Source of the DNA: Sanghuangporus weigelae
Taxonomy: Eukaryota; Basidiomycota; Agaricomycetes; Hymenochaetales; Hymenochaetaceae
Assembly (NCBI GenBank): GCA_033182465.1
Contig: CP137320.1
Span: 558,001-622,000, forward strand
Length of the DNA: 64,000 nucleotides
Direction: 5' to 3'
The number at the start of each line of letters is the position of its first letter. Positions within the stretch are counted from its first letter, which is position 1. Below, one piece after another: positions 28,354 to 38,677 of the stretch. The position numbers and the translations under genes are program-made. The notes beneath the pieces were generated by a model that was not told the DNA's origin, searched no databases, and saw nothing but the letters and a program-made list of their open reading frames with translations.

Positions 28354-29182
28354 TCACGAGTCCTTCCGAGACTTCTTCCACTCTTTCTTTTTCACTGATG
28401 CAGCTGTTTTGTTGCCAAACAAAAACGAGGACGTGTGTTGGTCTGCGCCTGTTTTCTTGGATATACGAGATGGTCCTTGGAACAGGATCTAAGCATAGGG
28501 CAAGTTAAGTTATTACATCAGATTATCATTTCTTCAACAATTTAGTTGGATACCCACCACCCATAGACCCCATATACCGATAATCCCTGTAAGAACAAAT
28601 ACGCCGAAAGGCAGCGCACCGACGGAATCCGTGTTGTATGATACGAAGGACGATATGAGACAAGCACCTGTGAGTGGGCCGAGCAATGGGTGGCCGAGTG
28701 TGTCTCGTCGGCGTGTCTGATTCTCCAACTCATCATCTGACGGAATCTGGTTCTAATAGCATATAAGCACTTGACCTTGAGCCTAGGTAGCTAATAAGAA
28801 ACTCACGTAGAGAACTAGACAGATAGCGAGCGAAAAGAGAAAGAAAGAGAAATGTAGTGCCAAGTAGCCTTCAAGCGGTGTCAGAACGCGTTCCGCGAAA
28901 TCAGTCGAGAATGAGACGAAGAGGAGAAAGCGAGGAAAGACGAGCAGAACTGATGCCGCTAAGCTCAGTCTATACAGGGACCAAAACGAAACGGGTCAGC
29001 ACGATACATGCGGTCTGGAGAGGACAAGACACGAACAACGCTGCAGAGACCCATGCCCACACGGTGACAGAGCTATTGCGAGATTCGTTATGCGGGGTTA
29101 GTTCCGAATCTGTCGGCTGACTCTGAGACTCTTGTTCTTTGCGTTTTTCGACGAGGTTGTCAAGTTCAATGTCGGTAGTCAT
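28354..29182 (-). CDS. Small polytopic membrane protein of unknown function
   Basis: The start is the ATG at 29182 ([22 protein letters not shown]). Spliced exons give a cytosolic-looking acidic N-terminus, then at least four hydrophobic segments: [85 protein letters not shown]. The tail is basic: [36 protein letters not shown]. The Lys-rich C-terminus resembles an ER retention type tail, but the exact KKxx form is absent. Joining segment 1 needs a non-consensus donor GTTGTT near 29045; the result is a smooth membrane helix. I do not recognise a characterised family and have no basis for a function. Confidence 0.7.
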
Positions 29183-29521
29183 TGCACAAGTTGTATACCG
29201 ACGTGTTCACTTCTCCGCGGCCGAAGTCGTCCACTTATGCTTTCACGTGACTTACATCATTGATGAACGGACGGGAGCATGCCTGAGGCGCCGTCTCGTC
29301 TCGACCACGCACGACACGCACCGAGTCCGTGCAGCTCATCTGGTCGTCCTTTGCTTCTCGACTAGATACCTGCACGTTCGAGACGCGTATTCAGCGTCCC
29401 TGGACTTCTCTGGCCTGCCGTCATGGCAGAAGGTGTTTATAGGGACCCACGGCATTCAACAGATTCGGGTGAGTGCTACGAATGAGTTGTGAGTTATTGA
29501 AGTCGGTATTTACGGTGGCGA
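29183..29521. promoter_or_regulatory. Divergent promoter region
   Basis: A 339-bp spacer between the small membrane protein gene (-) and the M13 peptidase gene (+). Both start codons face outward, so it should hold both promoters. No recognisable site. Confidence 0.4.
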
Positions 29522-32500
29522 ATGGACTTTGTAGAGGATGCGCCTTTGTTGCGCGATCCAGAAACAGATCCTGGCAGTTCTGTCGACGGTGCATCTACGC
29601 GACCCAGACGCAGTGGCGGAGGCAAATCGTTCTCCGAGCATGTTGACGGCATCCTTCACGAACCTCTGACAACCCTGACGAAGATTCTACTCGTCTTTGC
29701 GTTACTCTTATTACTTTTAACCTCCGTCTTTATTGGTCTGTTCGCCGGCGCAGAACACAGACTGAGCCATGAGCGTGGGACGAGACGTCCGGAATGGCCG
29801 CCCGCTACGAGTACGGCTACAAGCACTATTTTCGAGACAACTACTAGAACGACTACGCTTGCTACAACAGGCACCGTGACGGCCACGTCGCCACCACCGA
29901 CCGCGACTATCCCTGCTCCCTTGCCAACTGGCGTACCAGAATCGGTGAGCATGACTTACGTTCAGTTTAAATTTGTATGTTCATTGGAATATAGCTGCTT
30001 TGCACATCTCCGGAATGTGTCGTGCTCTCAGCTTCCATTATACAGAATCTTGATGAGTCACAGGATCCCTGTGAGAACTTCTATGAGTTTGCAAGTAAGC
30101 CCGTCCGTTCTCCTTTCCACACAATACGATAGCCCACAACTCCTTTATTAGATGGGGGCTGGCTCTCGAAAAGCGAAATACCTCCAGGCAAGGGATCATT
30201 CGGAACCTTTGATTCTGTATCAAATGAGAACAAGCGCATCATACGCAAGATTCTCGACCCCTCGACCGCCCCTTCCTCTCTCAGTCAATCTTTCACGGAT
30301 GAGTACGATAATGAAACACTCACAAAGCTACACGACCTTTATGAGTCCTGTATGAACGAGGATCTCTTGGATGAGCGTGGAGAAGCGCCGTTGAAGGATA
30401 TTGTTCGGGCCGTCCGTGATTTGTACCGTTCTGATAATTGGAAGCGGGGCCCAAGCACCAAGGAGTCTGATGGCGAAAAAATCCCGCAGTATGGACTTAC
30501 TGCAGCCGTTGGTTTCTTGCACTCGCGAGGTATCGGAGGTTTGTTCAGCTTCGACATTGATGGAGATGTCGGCGTCGACCCGAACTTCATGAGCCTTTGG
30601 TTCTACCAGCCCGATCTTGGTTTACCTTCTAAGGTTCGGTCTTTTGCTGCTTACAACATCCCTTTCTTCTCATATCTATTCATAGGAGTACTATGATGAA
30701 AAACCTGTAGTAAAGTTGTATAAAGAGACGCTAGCACGGATGCTGCTTGCTCTTGACGACTCTCCTGAGGATGAAGCATTTGCTACAAGTACCCATAATA
30801 TCCTTGTAGTTGAAAAGGAGAAGACGATGAAATTCTGGCCGCCGTGGCCATGGCCACCTTGGGGCGACGATGACGATGACGATGATGGCAGAAAACATTT
30901 GAGTAAAAGCGAGCGTGCTAAAGCACTTGCGAAAAAAGTTGTTGACTTTGAAAAGCGCATTGCAAACGCGTCTCTTGATCTGTGAGTATATCTTCATTCT
31001 GCCGTACTTCTACTCGCTCACAAGCTGGACTTTAGTGATGTCTTACTACAAGATCCTGTTGCAACATACAATCCAATCTCTTTCTCCGAATTCGAATCCG
31101 AGCTTCCACAGATCGACTTCCCGTCGTACTTCAGCACATTCACTCCTCGAAACTTCCCTTCGCGAGTCATACTCACTTCAACGACCTATGCCTCCAATCT
31201 ATCCTCTATCCTCTCCACGACTGACGCTGATACTGTTGAGGCATACCTTGTGACAAGAGCCTCTCTTGCCTTGGCACCGTTGCTCGGATATGGAACGGAG
31301 ATTTGGAAGGCAAATCGTGCACTGAAGGAGGAGCTGCAAGGGATTAAGAAAGGTGCGGTACCCGACCGATCAGAGTGGTGTGCTCAGCAGGTGGAGGATG
31401 CATTGGGCTTTGCTGCCGGTCGATTCTTTGTGCAGAAGGCCTTTGGAGGCGATAGTAAGGCGAAAGGCACCAAGGTCATTACTGGTGAGTAGAATCTTCT
31501 CTTAAATTAGCGAAAAGAGGAATTAATTATAGAGTTGTATAGACATTATCGAGGCCTTCAAACAATCTCTCAAGAACCTAAAGTGGATGGACAAACAGTC
31601 CGCCAAAGCGGCTCGCGAGAAGGTCGGTGTTTTAAATCACTCGCAGAATGTCGTCTTATATTGGCATTGTGATGTTCACAGGCCGACGCTATTGCCGTCA
31701 AAGTTGGTTATCCACTTTCGCCCAACACGGAATCTTCGCGCTCTATTGCGCTTTACTATAATCTCGTCCTCGTTGACAAAGCAGAGTTTTTTGAGAGCGT
31801 TGTGAGTTCACAGTACGTATTGACTTCCTTTTCCAGTTTCTTTGCTCGCTTGAAGAAGCGGAATCGGTTTATTAACCATACGTATTCTTCGTTTTAGGAT
31901 CAGCGAAGTGTACAAGAAGTGGCAGACGCTTGGAAAGGAGCGGGACAAGCAAGCATGGCTCATGCCACCGAGCATGGTTAATGCATATTTCAACCCGCCT
32001 GCAAACGAGGTCGGTATATCTATAAGTCACTTACTTTCTTAAGAAGGATTTATTGAGACTTGGTCTGTTTTCTAGATCGTGTTCCCTGCGGGAATTCTGC
32101 AACCACCTTTCTTCTCGTACAAATGGCATGCTTTTCAAGTCTTGCGTATCTATGGGAGGTGCACTAACACTGTTTGATATCCCATTCAGGCCGGCGTACT
32201 TACAATATGGCGCTTTCGGGGCAGTTGCGGCGCACGAACTTACAGTAAGCTGACTGTTTCCTGCTTTCTTATTGAAGCATTCTATGTACTTGCTTCAGCA
32301 TGCCTTCGACTCCGCTGGACGCCTTTACAACCAGCAAGGTAAGCTTGAGCAGTGGTGGACAAACGCCACCAGCGAAGGCTTCAATAAAATCCAAGTATGT
32401 ATTGCGAGGCAATATTCGAGTAAGCTCATCTACCAGTGGCCCAATGGGTGTCACCGACGATTGGAATTTTATAATTGCAGAATACACAATTGATGATGGA

Positions 32501-33130
32501 AAAGGCAACAAGATCCATGTTAATGTGAGTTCGATGCCGATGAAGATTATTTGTAATCCCTTTTCTGACATATTCTCAATCAGGGCAACTTGTATGCAAT
32601 TTAGCATAGTTTATTTATCTCTTCTCCGCTCACGAATTTTATATCAGGACCTCCGGGGAGAATATTGGCGATTCGGGACTTATTCAAGCATTCCGAGCCT
32701 GGCACGGTCAAATCCATACCGAAATGTTTGAGGAAGGCGGAGTGCGCGAACCACTTTTGCCAGGGCTGAATTACACGCAAGAGCAACTGTTCTTCATTGG
32801 CTTTGGACAAATTTGGGCACAGTTGATTAAGCCTGCTGCTGCGGTGAGGATTCTCTTCCAGACAATCACCGTTCGTATTGGTTGTGCTAAGAAATGGATG
32901 ATCGGTGAATGCGCAGGTACAACGAGTGCGAACGGACCCACATTCACCGAATAAGTATCGAGTAGAGGGCACTCTGGCGAATATCCCAGAGTTCGCCGCT
33001 GCATTCCAGTGTAAGGAGGGCTCAAAGGTATGTCCCAATGGCTCTGAACAAGACATCCTTATAATTGACTGACGCCTCTGCTTCTTGTTAGCTGAACCCT
33101 CCAGTACAGGAGAGATGTGTTCTGTGGTAA
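29522..33130 (+). CDS. M13 (neprilysin/ECE-type) zinc metallopeptidase, type II membrane protein
   Basis: Starts MDFVEDAPLLRDPETDPG, with a short cytosolic tail and one transmembrane anchor (LTTLTKILLVFALLLLLLTSVFIGLFAG). A Thr-rich stalk and the ectodomain follow, beginning CTSPECVVLSASIIQNLDESQDPCENFYEFANGGWL. The catalytic parts are present: NAYFNPPANEIVFPAGILQPPFF, the zinc site HELTHAFD (His-Glu-x-x-His) and GENIGDSG carrying the third zinc ligand Glu. The protein ends ERCVLW, as in the family's C-x-x-W terminus. These enzymes cleave peptides on the N-side of hydrophobic residues. The HELT|H motif is interrupted by an intron whose donor is at about 32244. A Trp/Pro block followed by seven Asp (about 30831-30888) is an unusual insertion. 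Roughly a dozen introns are inferred; not all boundaries were fixed. Confidence 0.92.
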
Positions 33131-33376
33131 TACATATTTTGCATATTCCTTGAAAGCCATAGACACTTGACGACATTGTCAACCTGGTATTTATAACTGT
33201 TGTGAACCACAATCTGTCCAGTCTTCCATGTATTTATCGTTTGCAAATCTCTGATTCATGCTTATGCATTTTAACCCTAGCAACAGCATTTGGTCGTTAT
33301 CATTCATAGTCTACTATTCTGACAGGCCTATACATTGAACATATCCAAGATTTGCTACAATTATTTATTTCAACTT
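33131..33376. other. Convergent intergenic spacer
   Basis: Holds the 3' ends of the M13 peptidase (+) and HIS3 (-). AT-rich; nothing else seen. Confidence 0.5.
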
Positions 33377-34259
33377 CTATAAGACGCCCTTAGTACTCGG
33401 CACGTCGGCCCCTCCCGTCCTCTCGATTGCCTGGCGAATTGCAAGAGCAAGTGCTTTGAATGCCGACTCTGATCTGCAGGGATTGTGAGGACAACCGCGA
33501 GCAAACATATCGAGGCAAGGCGAAATGAAATGGGAAATAACATATTACTTACTTATGGTGATCATTCTCCCCGCGCAAGACGTCGACGTGCAAGGTAACA
33601 CCAGCTGCGACAGCGAAGGAATGAAATATATGCGGGAACATCTCGGTGGAGAGGTCTCCGATCTTCTCACGTTTGAGCTTGAGATCAGTTACGCAGAAGG
33701 GGCGGCCGGATATATCTATTACAGCACGCGACAGGGCCTACAGATAGATTTATGATGAAGAGGTAATAGTGAAAGAACAAGAAACATACCTCGTCGAGAG
33801 GAGCATGTCCAGTCCCGTATCTCCGTATCCCTCGTACTTCGCCGAGCGCTTGCTTGAATGCTGTGCCTAAAGCAATTGCGCTATCCTGTGTATATAGAAT
33901 CTTCTCATAAGCCCTTGAGATTCTTACAAGAAAGTAAACTATCAATACTTATCTGCCGTGTGATGGTCGTCAATCCAAAGGTCTCCCTTGCACTTCATCG
34001 TAAGGCACATTCCACCATGCTTCGCGAGGGCATTGTACATCTACGCAGGTCCGCCAGTGATGAATTTTACGTGTGTTTGAATGCTAACAAGACAGAAAAA
34101 TCGTATATATGCGTGGCGTACATGATCAAGGAAACCAATTCCCGTCGATATTTCAATATTTTGTTTAGCACCAGAAGATGGTACCCAATCAAGATCCAGG
34201 AATAATTCAATGGATGTTTCGCTCGTCTGTCGTAATATTGTTGCTGTTCTTGCCGCCAT
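33377..34259 (-). CDS. HIS3: Imidazoleglycerol-phosphate dehydratase (histidine biosynthesis)
   Basis: The enzyme dehydrates imidazoleglycerol phosphate to imidazole acetol phosphate, the sixth step of histidine synthesis. It starts [25 protein letters not shown] and continues [42 protein letters not shown]. Next come [33 protein letters not shown], a strand pair ending [15 protein letters not shown], then [27 protein letters not shown] and the end DVPSTKGVL. The two HHxxE metal-binding halves are expected at HHTAED and HHKSES. The second is intact across an intron, but the first is not. At 33950-33956 the exon ends GCAGATAAGT with no GT donor, and the Glu codon before DSAIALG is missing. The rest is intact and conserved, so the gene is probably functional or the base sequence is wrong here. 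Confidence 0.9.
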
Positions 34260-34413
34260 CTCTCTGTATCAGGACTCTTGAAATGCAAAAATCGATAGCG
34301 AGAGGTGGGTGAGCCGTGCGTGCCAATGAGGGAAGCGAAGTTTGTGAGCGTCGATCCTGATCACGCTGATCGCATTTGCCAATTGGGCCCAAATTTCGCT
34401 TACATAATAAAGT
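34260..34413. promoter_or_regulatory. Short divergent promoter HIS3/MSS51
   Basis: 154 bp separate the two start codons. It contains a CCAAT motif in either orientation (GCCAATTGGGC, about 34378-34388), a common fungal Hap-complex core. Functional use is inference. Confidence 0.4.
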
Positions 34414-36231
34414 ATGGCCTGGTCTCTTACGGCGAGGACGGCGCTGCAACGAGCGCGTTGTCCGGCACGCGTACCGCGCAGCTTGCTTTCAAGGCGGGAG
34501 CAAACAAGAACTTTTCTGAGTGCTCTCAAGAGGAAACAGCCAGAACCGAAACAACAAGGCACCAGCGTTCCTCCGCCTCGTCCAGTCCTCTCGCAAAATG
34601 ACTTGTTTCATCCGTTCTCCAAGTCACCCTTTCCTGATCTTCATGAGCGTGCTGAGGCGATAAAGAAGCTTGCTCAATGTCCTGTGTGTGCGTCGAGTGC
34701 GGAGGCAGGACACCCACACGCGAGACGCAGGCACGTTGCATTTGAATGCCCGGATTGCGGGTGGCCGACGCATTGTTCTGAAGAGCATTGGGCCGAGGAT
34801 GAGCATCATCAACGGTATTGTGGAAGACTACGCGAATGCAATGAGGCTGAGCATGATTTGAGGAGTGGGAGGAAAATGTCCGAGTTCGAGCTTCCTGGTA
34901 TGTAATCTATTTCTGCATCATTTGCTAACCGCGTCCGGAAAAATAACAATCATTATTTTTTTCTAGGACCTATGCACTATGACGAGGCGATATCATTCGC
35001 TAATTGGGATATTTTCTGGTATACTCGTGGGTTCCCGTCGATGGACACGGAACGAATGCGGAGAAACGCGAGCAAGCTCCTCACATATCCCATGACCGTC
35101 GCCTCGGTTCTTCATCAGAATAGCGGACTTACTCTGAGCAACCAGCGTGTTACTCCCGAGGGTATTCGGTCCCTTGCAGGCTAGTGCTGATTTATTTCCT
35201 ATGAAAACTACCGAGGGTTATGTTTATTTTCTGTTTAAACAGCTGTTCGCTCTACTCTGCACGTCCCGCCCGGCTCTCCGGAAACAGAGGAGGCGGGGGT
35301 CGGGAAGCCCGTTTTCCGCGTTTTTGTCCTCGGTGCACGTGCAGAGTCCTCTCTGCCGCCGCACGTCTGGGAGCAACTAAGCCTGCTGTTCCCCGCGGTA
35401 TCGCTGCAAGTACTTTTCATAGGTCCGCAGGTATCTTTACCTAGCAAAGAGGAGATGGAGAAACTGCGGTCTAAGCATGTTCAGAACGACGCATCAACCA
35501 AATCTGAAGCGGAGGCGGAATCTTCGCGCTCTCCGACGAGTGCCACTGCGGACAGTGATAAGGACGAGACCGCAAGCGACGCCAGGGCCGAGGATGCAGC
35601 ACCTGCGCAAGACGCGTCTGAGGCACCCAAATCCGAGGCATCGTCCGAGTCCAAATCAACTTACCTCCCCAACGTCTACGAGCCACCCACTCCCGCTCCT
35701 ATCCCAGTCTACAGCCGTACGCGCTCTTCCGTCTCCGTCTACGGTGCCCCGTCTTACACTCTCCCCTTCGCCCGGCAAATTTCTATCACGGGCATCCAAG
35801 CGAAGTACAACGACATCCACCCGGCGCTCGCAGACTCACTCGACCCATACACGGACGTATTTTTCTTTTTCTGTCCTGGGTTCGGATTCCCGAGCGCTTC
35901 GGGCGCTCTATCTCCCACAGGGCAACCCATCCTGCAAATCAACTCCCCGACGGAATGGGGCGGAACGCTACAGTATCTCCTACAAAGTAAATGCGCGATT
36001 TTCGTGACGGGGTTCAGTCCGGCGGACGTAGAGCGCGACGTACGCTCTCTCGCTACGGCCGAGGGTGTAGCAGGTGAGTTCGATTGGGTCATCACTCCCG
36101 GTGAGAATCCCTTCGGCAGTGAAAAATGGGAGGTTGCGGACTTCGATCCTCGCGTTATGGTCAAGACCAACTGGGGTATTTGGGGTATTAGAGGCAAGAG
36201 GAGGGATATTAAGGAATGGGAACGGCGGTGA
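34414..36231 (+). CDS. MSS51: Mitochondrial translation regulator Mss51 (zinc-finger MYND type)
   Basis: In yeast, Mss51 activates translation of COX1 and guides assembly of cytochrome oxidase. The basic N-terminus (MAWSLTARTALQRARCPARVPRSLLSRREQTRTFLS) looks like a mitochondrial presequence. From residue 89 it has a zinc-binding cluster CPVC, FECPDCGWPTHC, HWAEDEHHQRYC. Family blocks follow: MHYDEAISFANWDIFWYTRGFPSMDTERMRRNASKLLTYPMTVASVLH, LTPEG-like VTPEGIRSLA, FRVFVLGARAESSLPP, VLFIGPQVSLP, then NDIHPALADSLDPYTDVFFFFCPGFGFP and FVTGFSPADVERDV. It ends WGIWGIRGKRRDIKEWERR. A ~90-residue Ser/Ala/Glu-rich insert (after VSLPSKEEMEKLRSKH) is expanded. Introns: about 34897-34967 and 35180-35242, the latter with a GC donor. 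Confidence 0.92.
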
Positions 36232-36677
36232 TGGGCTTTATGGGTTTCCTTCGGGCTCGTGAAGACAAGTTTGCTAGAAAGAAGTACAACCCCGGATATT
36301 GCTTGCGCTTCGTAAGAGGCATATGGTTTAATCGAATTACCATATCTATGAAATACATTTCATTTACATATTGTACGCAAATCTTCCATGCTACAAACAG
36401 AGGATTGGTGGCCATACCACACAAACGAATCCCGAAAAAAGTGAAAACACTGTAACGTAGGTCACAAGAGAAAGTCAGAACAAAAAGCAAAAAGAGACGT
36501 ATATAACGAGGAAAGTTCAATAAGCAAAAGACATGTCAAATGGTACTTTTCAGACAAGACATTGAATGTTAAGAAATGAGCGCCTGGGGTGGGAGAGACC
36601 GAAAGGTATATGAGGCCACATAACATTGTCAACAAATCACAGGCGAAGACCGGAGCTGAAGGGAGAAACGAGAGAAA
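36232..36677. other. Convergent intergenic spacer
   Basis: The 3' ends of MSS51 (+) and ADK2 (-) face each other here. No gene or distinct element was recognised. Confidence 0.5.
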
Positions 36678-37895
36678 TCAGTCTCTCTCCTCTGGCAGAC
36701 CATCTATAGCCGCTTCTGCAGCTTCCTTGACAGTCTTCTTCGTCTCAGCAGCAGCGGTCAAGACGGCTACAGCGTCGCGTGATTGAGCTGGTACTGTTTC
36801 TGCTGCAGGAACAGAAGCGCGAGGCTTAACAGCCGGGAACATCTCTCTAACTGCGCTGTCTAGAGTCGGCCACATTTCGTCACTGGTCTCCCCTGCTAAC
36901 CTCAGTATCCTCAATCCGTGGCTCCTCCCATTTGATTGCATCGCGTCCTGGTCTGCGCGAGCGGTGTAATAACCTAGAAGGGGTGACGATGTACGTTCGT
37001 ACGCTGCGAGCCGCCGCGCATAGACTTCAGGTCTGTCATCTGGACGATGCACGAGAGGCTCGCCTGTGAGGTCGTCTCTACCCGGTATCCGAGGTGGGTT
37101 GAAGTGCGTGTTGTAGATTCGGCCCGAGGCAGGGTGCACGAATCGACATGCGATGCGTGCATGCAGGATATGTTCCGGGACGGTGAGAGTTACAAGGAGA
37201 GTAAGCGGCGTCCGTAATGTACTGTCAATTCAATAGAGTAGAAGAGTCAGTAAGATTAAAGTGATTAGGCAAACTATTCTCACCGCAAGTGTTCGTCGAG
37301 GAGCTCGCCCTGACCAATAGTCCTTGGAAAACCATCTAAGATCCAATGTTTGTCATGTAGATGTTCTATTTTAGATTTCAATATCTGCAGCATCAGCTCA
37401 TCCGGCAAGAGGTCTCCTCGAGCGACGATCTCTTCTGCCTGTCTCCCAATTTCAGTTCTACATGTCAAAAAATCAATTCGGAATTTTGAATATAAGCAGA
37501 ACAGTTTATCTGACTTTTGAGCAATATGCTGACGGAGTAAATCCCCTGTTGAGATGGAGACAATGTCGAATTTCTTGACAAGACGCTCGGTTAGAGTCCC
37601 CTGATCGTTTGAAACAGTATTAATATCAATAACTGTGAAAGTTGAAATTGAGCAGCGGACATCAGCGCACCTTGCCCGCGCCCGGCTTTCCAAACATAAC
37701 CATACGCATCATCCCACTTTCATTGGTTTCACCATGTACCGCAGCGTTCGCATGAGTGTTCAGAGTGAACGAAATAGCCTTGGAAGATGTGGACGAGCCC
37801 GTGAACGCTCTCAAACCCAGCGATCCTCCATTACTCTGGCGACCTATTCGCAGACCAGCATTTCGTATAGAACCGAGCAGCAAGGTCGCGGACAT
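36678..37895 (-). CDS. ADK2: Mitochondrial adenylate kinase / GTP:AMP phosphotransferase
   Basis: Starts MSATLLLGSIRNAGLRIGRQ at 37895, followed by a Ser/Thr/Arg-rich presequence-like region. Catalytic parts: P-loop MVMFGKPGAGKGTLTERLVKKF (split by an intron after GAGK, at about 37600-37670), SISTGDLLRQHIAQ, GDLLPDELMLQILKS and the Walker B-type WILDGFPRTIGQ. The long LID RFVHPASGRIYNTHFNPPRIPGRDDLTGEPLVHRPDDRPEVYARRLAAYERTSSPLLGYY follows. The LID lacks the four-Cys zinc site, as expected for eukaryotic long-type AKs. Compared with family members the C-terminus is extended by about 70 residues rich in Ala and Glu (KPRASVPAAETVPAQ...). Introns interrupt near 37455-37510 and 37215-37285. ADK2 is preferred over the cytosolic Adk1 because of the N-terminal extension. 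Confidence 0.9.
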
Positions 37896-38455
37896 CGTCG
37901 CCCAGCGCGGCCAAGAGGCGAAGGAGGACCTTGGGGGAAGGAGGAAGACTGTTGGGAGTCGGCTGCTGTTTAAGAAGGGTGTGCGGATTAGCAAGCGATT
38001 CAGTAGGGTCGGGTCGGATGACTCGAAAAATCTAAATTGTTGGGGAATGGTCCATACATGATACCGCCGGCAACACAGCCTTTCGTCAAGTTGGTGGCCC
38101 GCCCGAATGTCGCAGACGACGACGAAAGACACTGGAGACGACGAGACAGAATTACTTTACGGAGCTCCTTCAATCCGAATATATTCTACAGAACATTGAT
38201 TAATATTGAACGGAAATCACCTGCTACACAGGCAAGAAAACACGCTATCGAGATTTTTAGGTGCGGCTGTAGTCTTACTACTCCTTATTTACATCTTGAC
38301 GGTGACTCAACAAGAATGAGCTGCGGCTTGCGTGTTTTAGAATAATGCCTTGAAGAGTGCCTTCAGCGGGAATCGAATACTTGCTCAAATTGCACCGGCG
38401 ACTGACCGAAACTCAAAAACGACGCGGGACCCACCCAAGAAAGGCAACTCTAATT
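37896..38455. promoter_or_regulatory. ADK2 upstream region and U6 5' flank
   Basis: Non-coding spacer before the U6 gene. No TATA box is evident 25-35 bp upstream of U6. A G/A-rich purine stretch (about 37905-37955) continues the presequence region of ADK2 on the other strand. Confidence 0.35.
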
Positions 38456-38479
38456 GTCCCCTTCGGGGTGACATACGAA

Positions 38480-38510
<31 letters not shown>

Positions 38511-38562
38511 GGCCCCTGCACAAGGATGACACGCTTTTCAGAGTGGAATGCACTTCGGTGCA
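38456..38562 (+). ncRNA. U6 spliceosomal snRNA
   Basis: The U6 core is present and uninterrupted. The 5' stem-loop is GTCCCC-TTCG-GGGTGAC at 38456-38472. Then AAATTGGAACGATACAGAG, with the ACAGAGA box that pairs with the 5' splice site at 38494-38500, and the catalytic AGC triad at 38506-38508. The internal stem-loop is GGCCCCTGCACAAGGATGAC at 38511-38530. The end is uncertain. Human U6 continues 26 nt past GACACGC. Here that tail would run through a GCACTTCGGTGC hairpin to about 38562, but a TTTT at 38535-38538 could also stop Pol III early. Unlike some fungal U6 genes, no intron is seen in the core. Confidence 0.93.
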
Positions 38563-38578
38563 CAATATTTATTGCTCT

Positions 38579-38593
38579 TCTTTCCTTTTTGTT
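38579..38593 (+). terminator. Probable Pol III T-run terminator of U6
   Basis: T-rich run containing TTTTT about 20-30 nt after the predicted U6 3' end, the expected signal for RNA polymerase III termination. Confidence 0.5.
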
Positions 38594-38666
38594 TTGTACT
38601 TTATTATTTTCTTAATGTAGGGATCTTGATGATCTGATCTACAGTCCGGAATTCCGGAGTTTTGAA

Positions 38667-38677
38667 GGTACGAATCG
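38667..38677 (+). promoter_or_regulatory. Candidate downstream B box of the U6 gene
   Basis: GGTACGAATCG matches the TFIIIC B-box consensus GGTTCGANTCC at 9 of 11 positions. It lies about 105 bp past the predicted U6 3' end, about 210 bp from its start. Baker's yeast SNR6 has its B block at a similar distance downstream. A 14-bp palindrome TCCGGAATTCCGGA (38645-38658) precedes it. Confidence 0.4.

Noticed and set aside
36589-36786. Small + frame after MSS51
   Set aside because: Overlaps the ADK2 3' coding end on the other strand and has no coding features.
31050-38130. Idea of a functional mitochondrial gene cluster (MSS51, ADK2)
   Set aside because: Two neighbours with mitochondrial roles among many housekeeping genes is expected by chance; no shared promoter.
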